The notes under the pieces are model-generated. The model was not told the DNA's origin and did not search any database. It worked only from the letters and a program-made list of their open reading frames with translations. From NCBI RefSeq assembly GCF_022867795.2, contig NZ_CP107006.1:186001-250000 (forward strand): a DNA stretch of 64,000 nucleotides. The letters run 5' to 3'. Positions within the stretch are counted from its first letter, which is position 1, and every line of letters starts with the position of its first letter. The DNA comes from Chitinophaga horti (GTDB lineage: Bacteria > Bacteroidota > Bacteroidia > Chitinophagales > Chitinophagaceae). This document shows, piece after piece, positions 26,660 through 34,484 of this stretch. Both the position numbers and the translations under genes were made by a program.

Positions 26660-26667
26660 TATTTTTG
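26660..26667 (+). promoter_or_regulatory. -7 box TATTTTTG of the phosphoesterase operon
   Basis: Exact match to TAnnTTTG, 17 bases before the ATG at 26685. No clear TTTG -33 box. It implies that the two phosphoesterases have their own promoter, separate from the SusCD operon by the palindromic element. Confidence 0.5.
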
Positions 26668-26684
26668 CGGCCTAATTTCTTCAT

Positions 26685-28175
26685 ATGCACAGGCGTAATT
26701 TTCTTTACCTCACTTCCTTATTAGGTGCAGGTATACTTACAGGAGCAGACAAAGCTTATTCAGCGATCGTGGGTGGTCGCGCTACCAAAGTAACCGGTAA
26801 AGTCACCGCGAAAGGTAAAGCGCTGAAAGATGTAGTTGTGAGCGACGGCTTCTCCGTAGTAAAAACCGACGCCAAAGGCCGTTTCGCTTTTACTGCCAGC
26901 GAAAAGGCAGGCTTCGTGTTCATCAGCGTGCCCGCCGGTTACGCCATACCGGTAAGTAAAGAAGGCATGGCGGCTTATTACCAGCCCCTCGAACCGAAAG
27001 ATGCACAAAGCTTCGACTTCGCTTTAACACCACTTACAAAAAACGACAACGAACATAACTTCATCGTGTGGGCCGACCCGCAGATCAAAAATCAGCAGGA
27101 TACACAACAACTGCTCACCGAATCGGCGCCCGATACCCGCGACCTGATCAAAAGTTATCCCGCCGACACGCTGTGGCACGGCATCGGCTGCGGCGATCTG
27201 GTTTGGGACGAGCACGACCTGTTCGACGAATACATCCAGGCCGCCGGTATGACAGGCGTTCCCTTCTTCCAGGTGATTGGTAACCACGACCAGGACTACC
27301 GCCAGGGTGGCGATGAAACCAGTGACCGCACGTTTAAAAAAGTATTCGGCCCAACCTATTACTCCTTCAATCGCGGCAAGGCACACTATGTTGTGCTCGA
27401 TAACGTGTATTACCTCGGTAAAGAGCGCGAGTACAAGGGAATGATTACGGACGAGCAGCTGGACTGGCTGGCGAAAGACCTCGCTACGGTGAAGCCCGGC
27501 AGCCTGGTGATCCTCAGCGTGCACATTCCAGTGTACAACGAAGTCTGGAAACGCAGGGGCTACGAAGCGCCCGGTACCGGCTCTGTTACAGAGAACCGCG
27601 ACAAACTGTACGCACTGCTGAAAAATTATAAAGCACACATCATGAGTGGTCACACCCACTTCAACGAAAACGTGATCAACGAAGGCGTGTTTGAACACGT
27701 GCATGGCGCAGTGTGCGGTGCCTGGTGGACCGGCTCCATCTGCGAAGACGGTACGCCCAGCGGTTATGGTGTGTACGAAGTGAAGGGAGACGAACTGAAA
27801 TGGTATTATAAAGGAGTAGGTAAACCGAAAGATTACCAGATCAGCATTTTCCAGGACGAAATTGATCCCACCAACATCATCGCCAACGTGTGGAATTATG
27901 ATCCGGAGTGGAAAGTAGAACTGTCGGCCGACGGTAAGTCGCTCGGTGCTATGAACCGTTTCGTTGGTTTTGATCCGCTGGCAGTAAAACTGTACAAAGG
28001 TGCCGGCATGCCGGTGAAGCGTAAGTTTGTGGAGCCTAACGCCACCGACCACTTATTCAGGGCCAATGTAGCGATCAACACCCAGGCGATCACCGTTACC
28101 GCAACCGATCGTTTCGGCACTGTATATACACAAACGCTAGAGCTGGGTGCCACCGGTAAACAGCCTAAAAAGTAA
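26685..28175 (+). CDS. Exported calcineurin-like phosphoesterase with N- and C-terminal accessory domains
   Basis: 496 residues. Twin-arginine-like leader (MHRRNFLYLTSLLGAG), an N-terminal Ig-like regulatory domain (about 35-115), a metallophosphatase core with WADPQIK, GCGDLVWDEHD, the GNHD box (VIGNHDQDY), LSVHIPVY and SGHTHFNEN, and a C-terminal beta-domain from about residue 340. All dinuclear metal ligands appear present. Known: this three-domain class is common in Bacteroidota SusCD loci. Inference: releases phosphate or alcohol from imported or surface phospho-compounds, in the periplasm. Nine bases separate it from the GDPD gene. Confidence 0.9.
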   Translation: MHRRNFLYLTSLLGAGILTGADKAYSAIVGGRATKVTGKVTAKGKALKDVVVSDGFSVVKTDAKGRFAFTASEKAGFVFISVPAGYAIPVSKEGMAAYYQPLEPKDAQSFDFALTPLTKNDNEHNFIVWADPQIKNQQDTQQLLTESAPDTRDLIKSYPADTLWHGIGCGDLVWDEHDLFDEYIQAAGMTGVPFFQVIGNHDQDYRQGGDETSDRTFKKVFGPTYYSFNRGKAHYVVLDNVYYLGKEREYKGMITDEQLDWLAKDLATVKPGSLVILSVHIPVYNEVWKRRGYEAPGTGSVTENRDKLYALLKNYKAHIMSGHTHFNENVINEGVFEHVHGAVCGAWWTGSICEDGTPSGYGVYEVKGDELKWYYKGVGKPKDYQISIFQDEIDPTNIIANVWNYDPEWKVELSADGKSLGAMNRFVGFDPLAVKLYKGAGMPVKRKFVEPNATDHLFRANVAINTQAITVTATDRFGTVYTQTLELGATGKQPKK

Positions 28176-28184
28176 TAAAGCCAT

Positions 28185-29108
28185 ATGAAGAACGCTATTA
28201 AAGGAGTATTGGCCGCCTGTCTCCTCATCGCCGCCTGCACCTCGCCTAAAAAGGCCACCACGCAGACTGACGTCGCCTTCCCTGCTTTCGATAAGGAAGG
28301 CCACCGCGGCAGCCGCGGCCTCATGCCCGAAAATACTATCCCGGCCATGAAAAAGGCCATCGACGTCGGTGCCACCACTTTAGAAATGGATGCTGCCATC
28401 TCCAGGGATAAACAGGTGATCGTATCGCACGACCCGTACTTCAACCACCTCATCACCACTACGCCGGATGGCAAGTCGTTCACCAAGGCGGAGGAAAAGC
28501 AGTACGCCCTCTATAAGATGACCTACGACGAGATCAAACGTTTCGACGTAGGCGCCAAGGGCAACCCTGGTTTCCCTGAGCAGCAGAAGATGGCCGTACA
28601 TAAACCCCTGCTCGCCGATCTTATCGCCGCTTCCGAAGCCTACGCGAAGGAGAAAGGTGTAAAGCCGGTTTGGTATAACATCGAAACCAAATGCCAGCCC
28701 GCTACCGATAACCAGCTGCACCCCGCTCCACAGGAGTTCGTGGATTTGCTGGTGAAAGTGGTGGACCAGCAAGGCGTTACGGACCGTACAGTCATCCAGT
28801 CGTTCGACAGGCGCACGTTGCAGGTATTACACAAGCAACACCCGGCCATTAAAACCAGCTACCTGGTTGCCGCCACCGCCAAAAAGTCCCTCGGCGAATA
28901 CATCGCCGAACTTGGCTTTACGCCTTTTGCCCTCAGTCCCTACTACACGATGGTAGATGCCGATATGGTAAAAGCCTGCAAAGCCGCCGGCATAAAACTC
29001 GTACCCTGGACAGTCAACGAAAAGGCAGAGATCATCCGCCTGAAGCAACTCGGCGTAGACGGCATCATCACCGACTACCCCAACCTATTTGCGGAAGCCG
29101 GTTTTTAA
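28185..29108 (+). CDS. Glycerophosphodiester phosphodiesterase lipoprotein
   Basis: 307 residues. SPII signal with AACTS lipobox (Cys about 18), then a GDPD TIM barrel: HRGSRGLMPENTIPAM (catalytic His-Arg plus Glu-Asn), LEMDAAISRD (metal ligands), VSHDP (second His) and the C-terminal PWTVNEKAEIIRLKQLGVDGIITDYP. It hydrolyses glycerophosphodiesters to glycerol-3-phosphate and an alcohol in the periplasm. Together with upstream glpK/glpD this completes a catabolic path. Length normal; all signature residues intact. Confidence 0.95.
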   Translation: MKNAIKGVLAACLLIAACTSPKKATTQTDVAFPAFDKEGHRGSRGLMPENTIPAMKKAIDVGATTLEMDAAISRDKQVIVSHDPYFNHLITTTPDGKSFTKAEEKQYALYKMTYDEIKRFDVGAKGNPGFPEQQKMAVHKPLLADLIAASEAYAKEKGVKPVWYNIETKCQPATDNQLHPAPQEFVDLLVKVVDQQGVTDRTVIQSFDRRTLQVLHKQHPAIKTSYLVAATAKKSLGEYIAELGFTPFALSPYYTMVDADMVKACKAAGIKLVPWTVNEKAEIIRLKQLGVDGIITDYPNLFAEAGF

Positions 29109-29129
29109 CACACACTAACACTCAAGCTA

Positions 29130-29160
29130 ATCGGCTGGCCAGGTAGGCTGGCCGATTTCG
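29130..29160 (+). terminator. Terminator-like hairpin after the GDPD gene
   Basis: An 11-base stem (two G-U pairs) between ATCGGCTGGCC (29130-29140) and GGCTGGCCGAT (29146-29156), loop AGGTA, followed by TTCGTTT. Confidence 0.6.
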
Positions 29161-29590
29161 TTTAAGGCAATATTCCATCAGGATTATCCAATACTTCGCG
29201 CTTTTCAGTAGCCTTTTCGCCTCCGGTTCTAGAGGAGAAGGGATGGTTGGGTGATGGTTCAGTGATGGTTGGGTGATGGTTGAGCAGCAGGGTTTTACCC
29301 CGGAATGCACGTGGAATCGGGCGAGGTGTAGTAGGGGCGGGGCTTTTCAGGAGGAGTAGAGAGGGAATGATTGATTGGGGAGTGATGATATTTTACCATT
29401 TTTCCGCTACGGCCAGAAACGGGAACCGCCTTACAGGCTTGTGCGAACACCGCGCACGATGATGGCTTCACTTCGCTCGCGCTCGTGACGGATGAACGCG
29501 CTGCCGCTTCGCCGAAAAGCGAAACTGCCGTACAAGTGAGTGACACAACGGGGGCTGATCAAAGAAACAAAAGCCGGCTCCATAAAAAAG
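29160..29590. other. Gene-poor stretch
   Basis: About 430 bases with short frames only, none with protein-like composition. It holds a small tandem repeat (29240-29283) and a G-rich purine stretch on the plus strand (29320-29390). Possibly decayed sequence. No RNA gene recognised. Confidence 0.4.
29240..29283. repeat. Minisatellite: four 11-base units
   Basis: Units GTGATGGTTCA, GTGATGGTTGG and GTGATGGTTGA (29251-29283) are preceded by a degenerate first copy ending GGATGGTTGG. Head-to-tail without spacers, so not a CRISPR. Confidence 0.7.
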
Positions 29591-29592
29591 AA

Positions 29593-29623
29593 AACCGGGC
29601 ATCCAGCTGGAGGATGCCCGGTT
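29593..29623 (-). terminator. Strong terminator of the nitroreductase operon
   Basis: AACCGGGCATCC (29593-29604) pairs perfectly with GGATGCCCGGTT (29612-29623). On the minus strand it is followed by TTCTTTTTT. It lies 20 bases beyond the last gene. Confidence 0.9.
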
Positions 29624-29643
29624 AAGCAGTATTATAAGTCGAT

Positions 29644-30234
29644 TTACATCCACTTGATCTTTTGCTCCAGCGGGATGGTGCGTTTGCCGGGAGCGAGGGT
29701 GATGTCGGAATAGCCGAAATAGATCACGCCCAGTACTTTGTCTTCCTCGCGCAGGCCCAGGTATTCCTTCATCGAAGGGTGGTAGGCCATACCGCCCGAA
29801 CCCCAGTAAGCAGAAATGCCTTCGGAAGCGGCCCCCAGCAGCAGGTTTTGCGTGGCAGCAGCGGCGGAAGCGATTTCCTCCAGTTCGGGGATGTTCGGGT
29901 TGGCACCGCGGCGCATGCACGAAATGATTACGTGCGAAGCCGTGTCGCCCATAGTGGCCAGCTTGTCGTAAGTGCCTGGTACATACGCTTCGCCGCGTAC
30001 TTTCTTATACAGCTCGGCGTGATCCTGGCAGAACTGTTTTACCTTATCGCCGGCGAATACGTAAAAGAACCAGGGTTCCGTATAAGCGTGGGTAGGGGCC
30101 CAGTCGGCCAGTTGCAGCAGTTCCTGTATTTTCTCGTTCGGGATCTGTTGCCCGTTCATGCTTTGTGGCTTTACCGTGCGACGGTGAGTGATCACGTGCT
30201 TCAGGTAAGCAGGTTGTTCTGTAAATGTTGTCAT
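29644..30234 (-). CDS. Nitroreductase-family FMN protein
   Basis: 196 residues with the FMN nitroreductase fold. Seen: the N-terminal phosphate-contacting HRRTVKPQSM, ADWAPTHAYTEPWFFYVF (flavin/substrate side), an EIASAAAATQNLLLGAASEGI helix and GVIYFGYSD near the C-terminus. Known: reduces nitro groups, quinones or similar with NAD(P)H; the true substrate is rarely known. It is the last gene of a four-gene minus-strand operon (16 bases after the thioesterase stop), ending at a strong terminator. Confidence 0.9.
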   Translation of the reverse strand: MTTFTEQPAYLKHVITHRRTVKPQSMNGQQIPNEKIQELLQLADWAPTHAYTEPWFFYVFAGDKVKQFCQDHAELYKKVRGEAYVPGTYDKLATMGDTASHVIISCMRRGANPNIPELEEIASAAAATQNLLLGAASEGISAYWGSGGMAYHPSMKEYLGLREEDKVLGVIYFGYSDITLAPGKRTIPLEQKIKWM

Positions 30235-30250
30235 CTTATGCTTTTTCTCG

Positions 30251-30682
30251 TTATCCTATCAATTTTGCTTTCAATGCTTCCGGCAGGCGCGTTACTTTGC
30301 GCTGTCCGTAATCGAAGCAGATCATCCCGGTTTTGCCTTCAGCAATGGGATGCTTTTTGCCTTCCCGCTCCGTACTCAGGCGATATACCAGGTCGAACCC
30401 GAAAGGGCTGAGTTCATCTGCCGTTACTTCCACGAGGAATACATCCCCGCGAAAGCCTTCGCCTTTATATACGATCGCCACGTCAGACATGATCATACCT
30501 ACGCCGTATGCATCCAGCTCGGTACAACCAATATTGCCGAGGAATTGCAGGCGGGCTTCGTGCATGATGGAAAGGATGGCGTCGTTGCCTACGTGGCCGC
30601 CATAATTCACGTCCTGTATGCGAACAGGGATCTGTGTAGAAAATGTAAAGTGTTCGGGTATTGCGATCTTAACTCTTGCCAT
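30251..30682 (-). CDS. Hotdog-fold acyl-CoA thioesterase
   Basis: 143 residues, 4HBT type. The N-terminal strand and central helix are seen as IPVRIQDVNYGGHVGNDAILSIMHEARLQFL, with Asn/His/Glu positions typical of FcbC/YbgC-like enzymes. Strands such as DVAIVYKGEGFRGDVFLVEV follow. It would hydrolyse acyl-CoA or another thioester in the cytoplasm. Placed 9 bases after rdgB and 16 before the nitroreductase. Substrate chain length cannot be inferred. Confidence 0.87.
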   Translation of the reverse strand: MARVKIAIPEHFTFSTQIPVRIQDVNYGGHVGNDAILSIMHEARLQFLGNIGCTELDAYGVGMIMSDVAIVYKGEGFRGDVFLVEVTADELSPFGFDLVYRLSTEREGKKHPIAEGKTGMICFDYGQRKVTRLPEALKAKLIG

Positions 30683-30691
30683 GTGTCTTAA

Positions 30692-31267
30692 TTAATGTGC
30701 CTGCAGAAATGCCACCAGCTTCCTAAAAGCCTTTGCACGGTGGCTATAACCGTTTTTTTCGTGTGTCTCCATCTGTGCGAAGGAGCGGTCGGCGCCCGTT
30801 GGTTTAAAGATCGGGTCGTACCCGAAACCTTTGCCGCCGGTAGTGCTATCCAGTATCTCGCCTTCACAGATGCCTTCGAACTGGTGTTCTTCCCCGTTCA
30901 ATATTAAAGAGATCACGGTACGGAAACGTGCCTGGCGATTCGTAACGCCCTGCATATTGGCGAGCACCTTCTTTATATTATCCGCAGATTCCTTCTGTTC
31001 ACCGGCATAACGGGCCGACAGTACACCGGGTTCCCCGTTAAGCGCGTCGATTTCGAGACCAGTATCTTCCGAAAAGCAGCTTTTACCTGTCATTTTAAAG
31101 ATCACGGTCGACTTTTCCCTTGCATTCTCTTCAAGTGTATCATGCGGCTCAGGTATGTCGATATCGATGCCCGACTCCTTCAGCGTAATGATCTCAAATT
31201 CATCACCCAGTACGGCACGGATCTCCTTTACCTTGTTGTCGTTATTGGTCGCAAAGACTAATTCCAT
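30692..31267 (-). CDS. rdgB: Non-canonical purine NTP pyrophosphatase (ITPase/HAM1)
   Basis: 191 residues. Hydrolyses dITP, XTP and related deaminated nucleotides to monophosphates, keeping them out of DNA and RNA. Signature blocks are intact: VFATNNDNKVKEI, the metal-binding SEDTGLEIDALNGEPGVLSARYAG, GKGFGYDPIF and SHRAKAF. Length is normal. It starts 5 bases after the stop of the upstream unknown gene, so they are translationally close. Confidence 0.95.
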   Translation of the reverse strand: MELVFATNNDNKVKEIRAVLGDEFEIITLKESGIDIDIPEPHDTLEENAREKSTVIFKMTGKSCFSEDTGLEIDALNGEPGVLSARYAGEQKESADNIKKVLANMQGVTNRQARFRTVISLILNGEEHQFEGICEGEILDSTTGGKGFGYDPIFKPTGADRSFAQMETHEKNGYSHRAKAFRKLVAFLQAH

Positions 31268-31272
31268 TCCTT

Positions 31273-31767
31273 TTATATATTAAATAGTTTCTGAAGTCCG
31301 ACCCACAAACGCCCTTTCAATGTTTTGTCCGACCCGATAAAACTGAGGTCGTGCGAGAACAGGGCGGTTACCTCGCCGAACGTGGTCAGCTGGTACACTG
31401 GTGCTTCTACGGCCAGCTGGTCGGGACCAATACCGAAGATCACACAGCGGGAAAACGGGATTACCTTTTGCCAGTCTGCCAGTGATAATGCAGTATAGTG
31501 AGCTACATTTGCCAGTGCCACGTCCTGCATGCCCAGCTTACATGCGTTTAATATATTGGTGAGCAGATTGAATGATTCGTCGTTTAAATACGCATCATTT
31601 TCATTTTGTATGAGCAGCAGTATGTTTTTTTGATTTTCGCCTAAATATTTCACTTTAGGCAGCTCTTTTTGCACCACCGGCCCTGCCTGCTTTTCTTCCG
31701 GAATAATAGGCTGGGTATACATTTTAGCCAGCAGGTATGGGTCCAGTTGCACCGAGGAAAGGCTCAT
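31273..31767 (-). CDS. Conserved Bacteroidota protein of unknown function (possible HolD/psi-like)
   Basis: 164 residues, no signal peptide or membrane segment. After a low-complexity linker (residues 20-38) comes an alpha/beta region: KYLGENQKNILLLIQNEND, then LLTNILNACKLGMQDVALANV, CVIFGIGPDQLAVEAPVYQL and a C-terminal KGRLWVGLQKLFN helix. I do not recognise it firmly. The order of strands and the terminal LWxxLQ helix resemble DNA polymerase III psi (HolD), a weak visual similarity only. First gene of the rdgB operon, divergent from ilvE. Confidence 0.75.
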   Translation of the reverse strand: MSLSSVQLDPYLLAKMYTQPIIPEEKQAGPVVQKELPKVKYLGENQKNILLLIQNENDAYLNDESFNLLTNILNACKLGMQDVALANVAHYTALSLADWQKVIPFSRCVIFGIGPDQLAVEAPVYQLTTFGEVTALFSHDLSFIGSDKTLKGRLWVGLQKLFNI

Positions 31768-31888
31768 ATATATGTTGTTAATTGGTTATGCGAACGCCCC
31801 GGCTGGGGAAAAATCAGTTTATTTGCAGATCATTTAAACGGGTAATGATCCGGAAAGTGTAAAAATATTGAGATAAAACCGATAAACC

Positions 31889-33004
31889 ATGATGATTGCA
31901 GATTACCCCGCAAAATCGACGTTAATGGAAGAAGCGTTAAAGAAGATAAAAGTGACCAGGACGACACAAAGCCGCGTAGGTGAAGTGGACTTTAACAACC
32001 TGGTTTTCGGAAAGAAGTATGCCGACCACATGCTGGTGGCCGATTTTGATGGTAAGGAATGGCATAATGCACAAATCCTGCCTTTCGGGCATATTTCCGT
32101 AAGTCCTTCTAACGCTGCCTGGCATTACGGGCAGGCAATCTTTGAGGGCATCAAGGCTTATAAGGACCAGGAAGGTAATCCCATGATCTTCCGTCCACAC
32201 GATAACTATAATCGTTTTAATATATCCGCCGACAGGATGGGGATGCCCGATGTGCCCGAGTGGCTGTTCATCGGAGGTATGTCTATGCTGATCGACCTCG
32301 ACCGTGACTGGGTGCCTTCCAACGAAGGTTGCTCCTTTTACCTGCGTCCGTTTATGATCGCTGCGGATGAGTTCATTGGCGTTCGTCCGTCCGACACGTA
32401 CCGCTTTATGATCATTAACAGTCCGTCAGGCCCTTACTTTAATAAACCTATTCACCTGCTGGTGCAGGATAAATACATCCGCGCATTTCCGGGTGGTGTG
32501 GGATATGCCAAGGCGGCCGGTAACTACGGTGGCACCATGCAGCCTACCATGCAGGCGCGCAAACAGGGCTATGATCAGATTCTTTGGGTAGATGGCTTAG
32601 AGCACAAATACCTGCAGGAATGTGGTACCATGAACGTATTTACCATTATCGGCAACACTGCCATCACCCCCGATCTTACCCAGGGCACCATCCTGGCCGG
32701 TGTAACCCGCGCCAGTGTAATGACCTTATTAGAGGAGATGGGATTGACGGTGGAAGAGCGGCCTATTTCTATTGAGGAAGTAGTGGCAGCCTACGAAGCC
32801 GGTACCCTGCGGGAAGTGTTCGGTACAGGCACCGCCTCCAGCGTGGCATATGTAGAAAAGCTGGACTATAAAGATAAAAGCATCCGTTTGGATACGACGA
32901 AATATGAAGTAGGTGCGGAAGTGATCCGTCGCCTCGATGCGATCCGCACCGGTAAGGTGGAGGATGTGCGGGGGTGGAACTTCCAGGTGCCTGCTATATT
33001 ATAG
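31889..33004 (+). CDS. ilvE: Branched-chain amino acid aminotransferase
   Basis: 371 residues, fold-type IV PLP enzyme of the larger bacterial/eukaryotic-like group. Catalyses the last step of Leu, Ile and Val synthesis and their first catabolic step with 2-oxoglutarate. Seen: YGQAIFEGIKAY, FYLRPFMIA, the PLP-lysine region GYAKAAGNYGG, LQECGTMNVF and the phosphate-site GTGTASSV. The start at 31889 is the first ATG; 31925 is an in-frame alternative. Monocistronic, ended by a strong hairpin. No other ilv genes are in the window. Confidence 0.93.
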   Translation: MMIADYPAKSTLMEEALKKIKVTRTTQSRVGEVDFNNLVFGKKYADHMLVADFDGKEWHNAQILPFGHISVSPSNAAWHYGQAIFEGIKAYKDQEGNPMIFRPHDNYNRFNISADRMGMPDVPEWLFIGGMSMLIDLDRDWVPSNEGCSFYLRPFMIAADEFIGVRPSDTYRFMIINSPSGPYFNKPIHLLVQDKYIRAFPGGVGYAKAAGNYGGTMQPTMQARKQGYDQILWVDGLEHKYLQECGTMNVFTIIGNTAITPDLTQGTILAGVTRASVMTLLEEMGLTVEERPISIEEVVAAYEAGTLREVFGTGTASSVAYVEKLDYKDKSIRLDTTKYEVGAEVIRRLDAIRTGKVEDVRGWNFQVPAIL

Positions 33005-33033
33005 GATAGTTGTTATGTGTTTTAGCTATACAT

Positions 33034-33066
33034 AGGCCAGGCAGCGATGCCTGGCCTTGTTTTTTG
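33034..33066 (+). terminator. Intrinsic terminator of ilvE
   Basis: AGGCCAGGCA (33034-33043) pairs with TGCCTGGCCT (33048-33057) around GCGA, followed by a T-run to 33065. Its tail doubles as the -33 region of the next promoter. Confidence 0.9.
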
Positions 33067-33094
33067 CAGGAAAAATGGAAACTTCCTATCTTTC
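33063..33094 (+). promoter_or_regulatory. Promoter TTTG-N20-TATCTTTC for the 94-residue protein
   Basis: TTTG at 33063-33066 and TATCTTTC at 33087-33094 match Bacteroidota spacing. The ATG at 33099 follows after four bases, so the message would be leaderless or nearly so. Confidence 0.5.
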
Positions 33095-33098
33095 GGGC

Positions 33099-33383
33099 AT
33101 GACTTTACCGGAATTTATCGCATCTTTGCAGTCCGCTGAACCTCCGCACGGTTTACAACCGGCGTTAACCGCTATGTGGTGGGATGGAAAAGGGGACTGG
33201 GACATGGCACACGACATCGCCCAGGAAATGGCAGGCAGCACTGGATCTTATATCCATGCTTACCTTCATCGGAAAGAAGGCGACCTGGGAAATGCCGCTT
33301 ACTGGTACTCCAGGGCTGGCCGAAGCCTTCCAAAGGTGAGCCTGCAGGAGGAGTGGAGCCAGATAGTGGCAGAACTGCTGTAG
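33099..33383 (+). CDS. Small conserved hypothetical protein
   Basis: 94 residues from the ATG at 33099. An in-frame ATG at 33075 lies upstream of the -7 box and is less likely. Composition is acidic and helical with a Trp/His-rich core: LTAMWWDGKGDWDMAHDIAQEM, then IHAYLHRKEGDLGNAAYWYSRAG. This looks like a single TPR/Sel1-like helical hairpin pair. No signal peptide. Function unknown. It sits directly before the ribosomal cluster with its own promoter and ends 50 bases before the rpsL promoter. Confidence 0.75.
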   Translation: MTLPEFIASLQSAEPPHGLQPALTAMWWDGKGDWDMAHDIAQEMAGSTGSYIHAYLHRKEGDLGNAAYWYSRAGRSLPKVSLQEEWSQIVAELL

Positions 33384-33431
33384 TACCGGAGATGTGGAAA
33401 ACTGCCTCTGGAGAAAAAAATAGAGAACAAT

Positions 33432-33463
33432 TTTGTAATTATAAACATATAGTCTTACCTTTG
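33432..33463 (+). promoter_or_regulatory. rpsL promoter
   Basis: TTTG (33432-33435), 20-base spacer, TACCTTTG (33456-33463). The surrounding TTACCTTTGCCCTCCCAAA is identical to that of the rpsJ promoter. About 65 bases of leader precede the ATG. Confidence 0.8.
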
Positions 33464-33532
33464 CCCTCCCAAAATCCCTATGTGGGGAATTTGGAAGTAA
33501 TTGTAAACAGACGAAAAAAAACATAGGTAAGA

Positions 33533-33913
33533 ATGCCTACTATACAACAATTAGTAAGAAAAGGAAGAGAAATTATCCGGGCCAAATCCAAGTCCAGAGC
33601 GTTGGATGCCTGTCCTCAGCGCCGTGGCGTATGTACCCGTGTGTACACTACCACGCCTAAGAAGCCTAACTCCGCTTTGCGTAAGGTGGCCAAGGTTCGT
33701 TTGACCAACAAGATAGAGGTGATTGCCTATATCCCGGGTGAAGGTCACAACCTGCAGGAGCACTCCATCGTACTGATCCGTGGTGGTAGGGTAAAAGACC
33801 TTCCAGGTGTACGTTACCACATCGTTCGTGGTTCCCTGGATACTGCTGGTGTGAAAGACAGGAAGCAGAGCCGTTCCAAATATGGTACTAAAAAGGAAAA
33901 GGCTAAAAAATAA
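33533..33913 (+). CDS. rpsL: 30S ribosomal protein S12
   Basis: 126 residues, decoding-centre protein. The conserved [12 protein letters not shown] block carries Lys43, the wild-type residue at the classic streptomycin site, and [17 protein letters not shown] is intact. The C-terminus has a Lys-rich tail ([11 protein letters not shown]). First gene of the str operon, 31 bases before rpsG. Confidence 0.98.
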   Translation: MPTIQQLVRKGREIIRAKSKSRALDACPQRRGVCTRVYTTTPKKPNSALRKVAKVRLTNKIEVIAYIPGEGHNLQEHSIVLIRGGRVKDLPGVRYHIVRGSLDTAGVKDRKQSRSKYGTKKEKAKK

Positions 33914-33944
33914 TTAACAATAACTAGTTGAAATTTTTCAATAA

Positions 33945-34412
33945 ATGAGAAAGCAAGCTGCGAAAAAATTACCGCTGGCTCCAGATCCTAAATTTGGCGA
34001 CAAACAAGTAACCCGTTTCGTGAACAACATCATGGAACAAGGTAAAAAATCTATCGCTTACAGGATTTTCTACGATGCGATCGACCGCGTTAGCCAAATG
34101 ACTAACGAAAATGGTTACGAAATTTGGAAAAGAGCGTTGGTGAATGTAACACCTGCTGTTGAAGTTAGAAGCCGTCGTATCGGTGGTGCAACTTTCCAGA
34201 TTCCTGCAGAAGTTCGTGCCGACAGGAAAATTTCCCTGTCCATGAAATGGCTGATCCGCTACGCTGGTGACAGAAATGGTAAGAGCATGGCTGAGAAACT
34301 GGCGAACGAAATCGTTGCAGCTAGCAAAGGTGAAGGTGCTGCTTTCAAAAAGAAAGAAGATACTCACCGTATGGCTGAGGCGAACAAAGCCTTCTCTCAC
34401 TTCAGAGTTTAG
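33945..34412 (+). CDS. rpsG: 30S ribosomal protein S7
   Basis: 155 residues; assembly initiator for the 30S head, contacting 16S rRNA and E-site tRNA. Seen: the beta-hairpin region VNVTPAVEVRSRRIGGATFQIP and the C-terminal KKEDTHRMAEANKAFSHFRV. Unlike the usual order, fusA does not follow directly; a terminator and a 6.8-kb insertion separate them. Confidence 0.98.
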   Translation: MRKQAAKKLPLAPDPKFGDKQVTRFVNNIMEQGKKSIAYRIFYDAIDRVSQMTNENGYEIWKRALVNVTPAVEVRSRRIGGATFQIPAEVRADRKISLSMKWLIRYAGDRNGKSMAEKLANEIVAASKGEGAAFKKKEDTHRMAEANKAFSHFRV

Positions 34413-34447
34413 TAGTAAGAGCCCCGGCTCTACAGCATATAACTATG

Positions 34448-34484
34448 GCAAACGTTCCTTACGGAGCGTTTGCCTTTTTATTTT
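34448..34484 (+). terminator. Terminator closing the rpsL-rpsG unit
   Basis: GCAAACG (34448-34454) pairs with CGTTTGC (34467-34473), followed by CTTTTTATTTT. The tail overlaps the stop codon of the convergent hydrolase. Confidence 0.85.

Noticed and set aside
27024..28052. Minus-strand frame of over 340 codons opposite the phosphoesterase
   Set aside because: The plus strand carries all metallophosphatase motifs; the antisense frame has Val/His/Phe bias typical of shadow frames.
29240..29283. Short direct repeats considered as a CRISPR remnant
   Set aside because: Units are 11 bases and contiguous; no spacers or cas genes.
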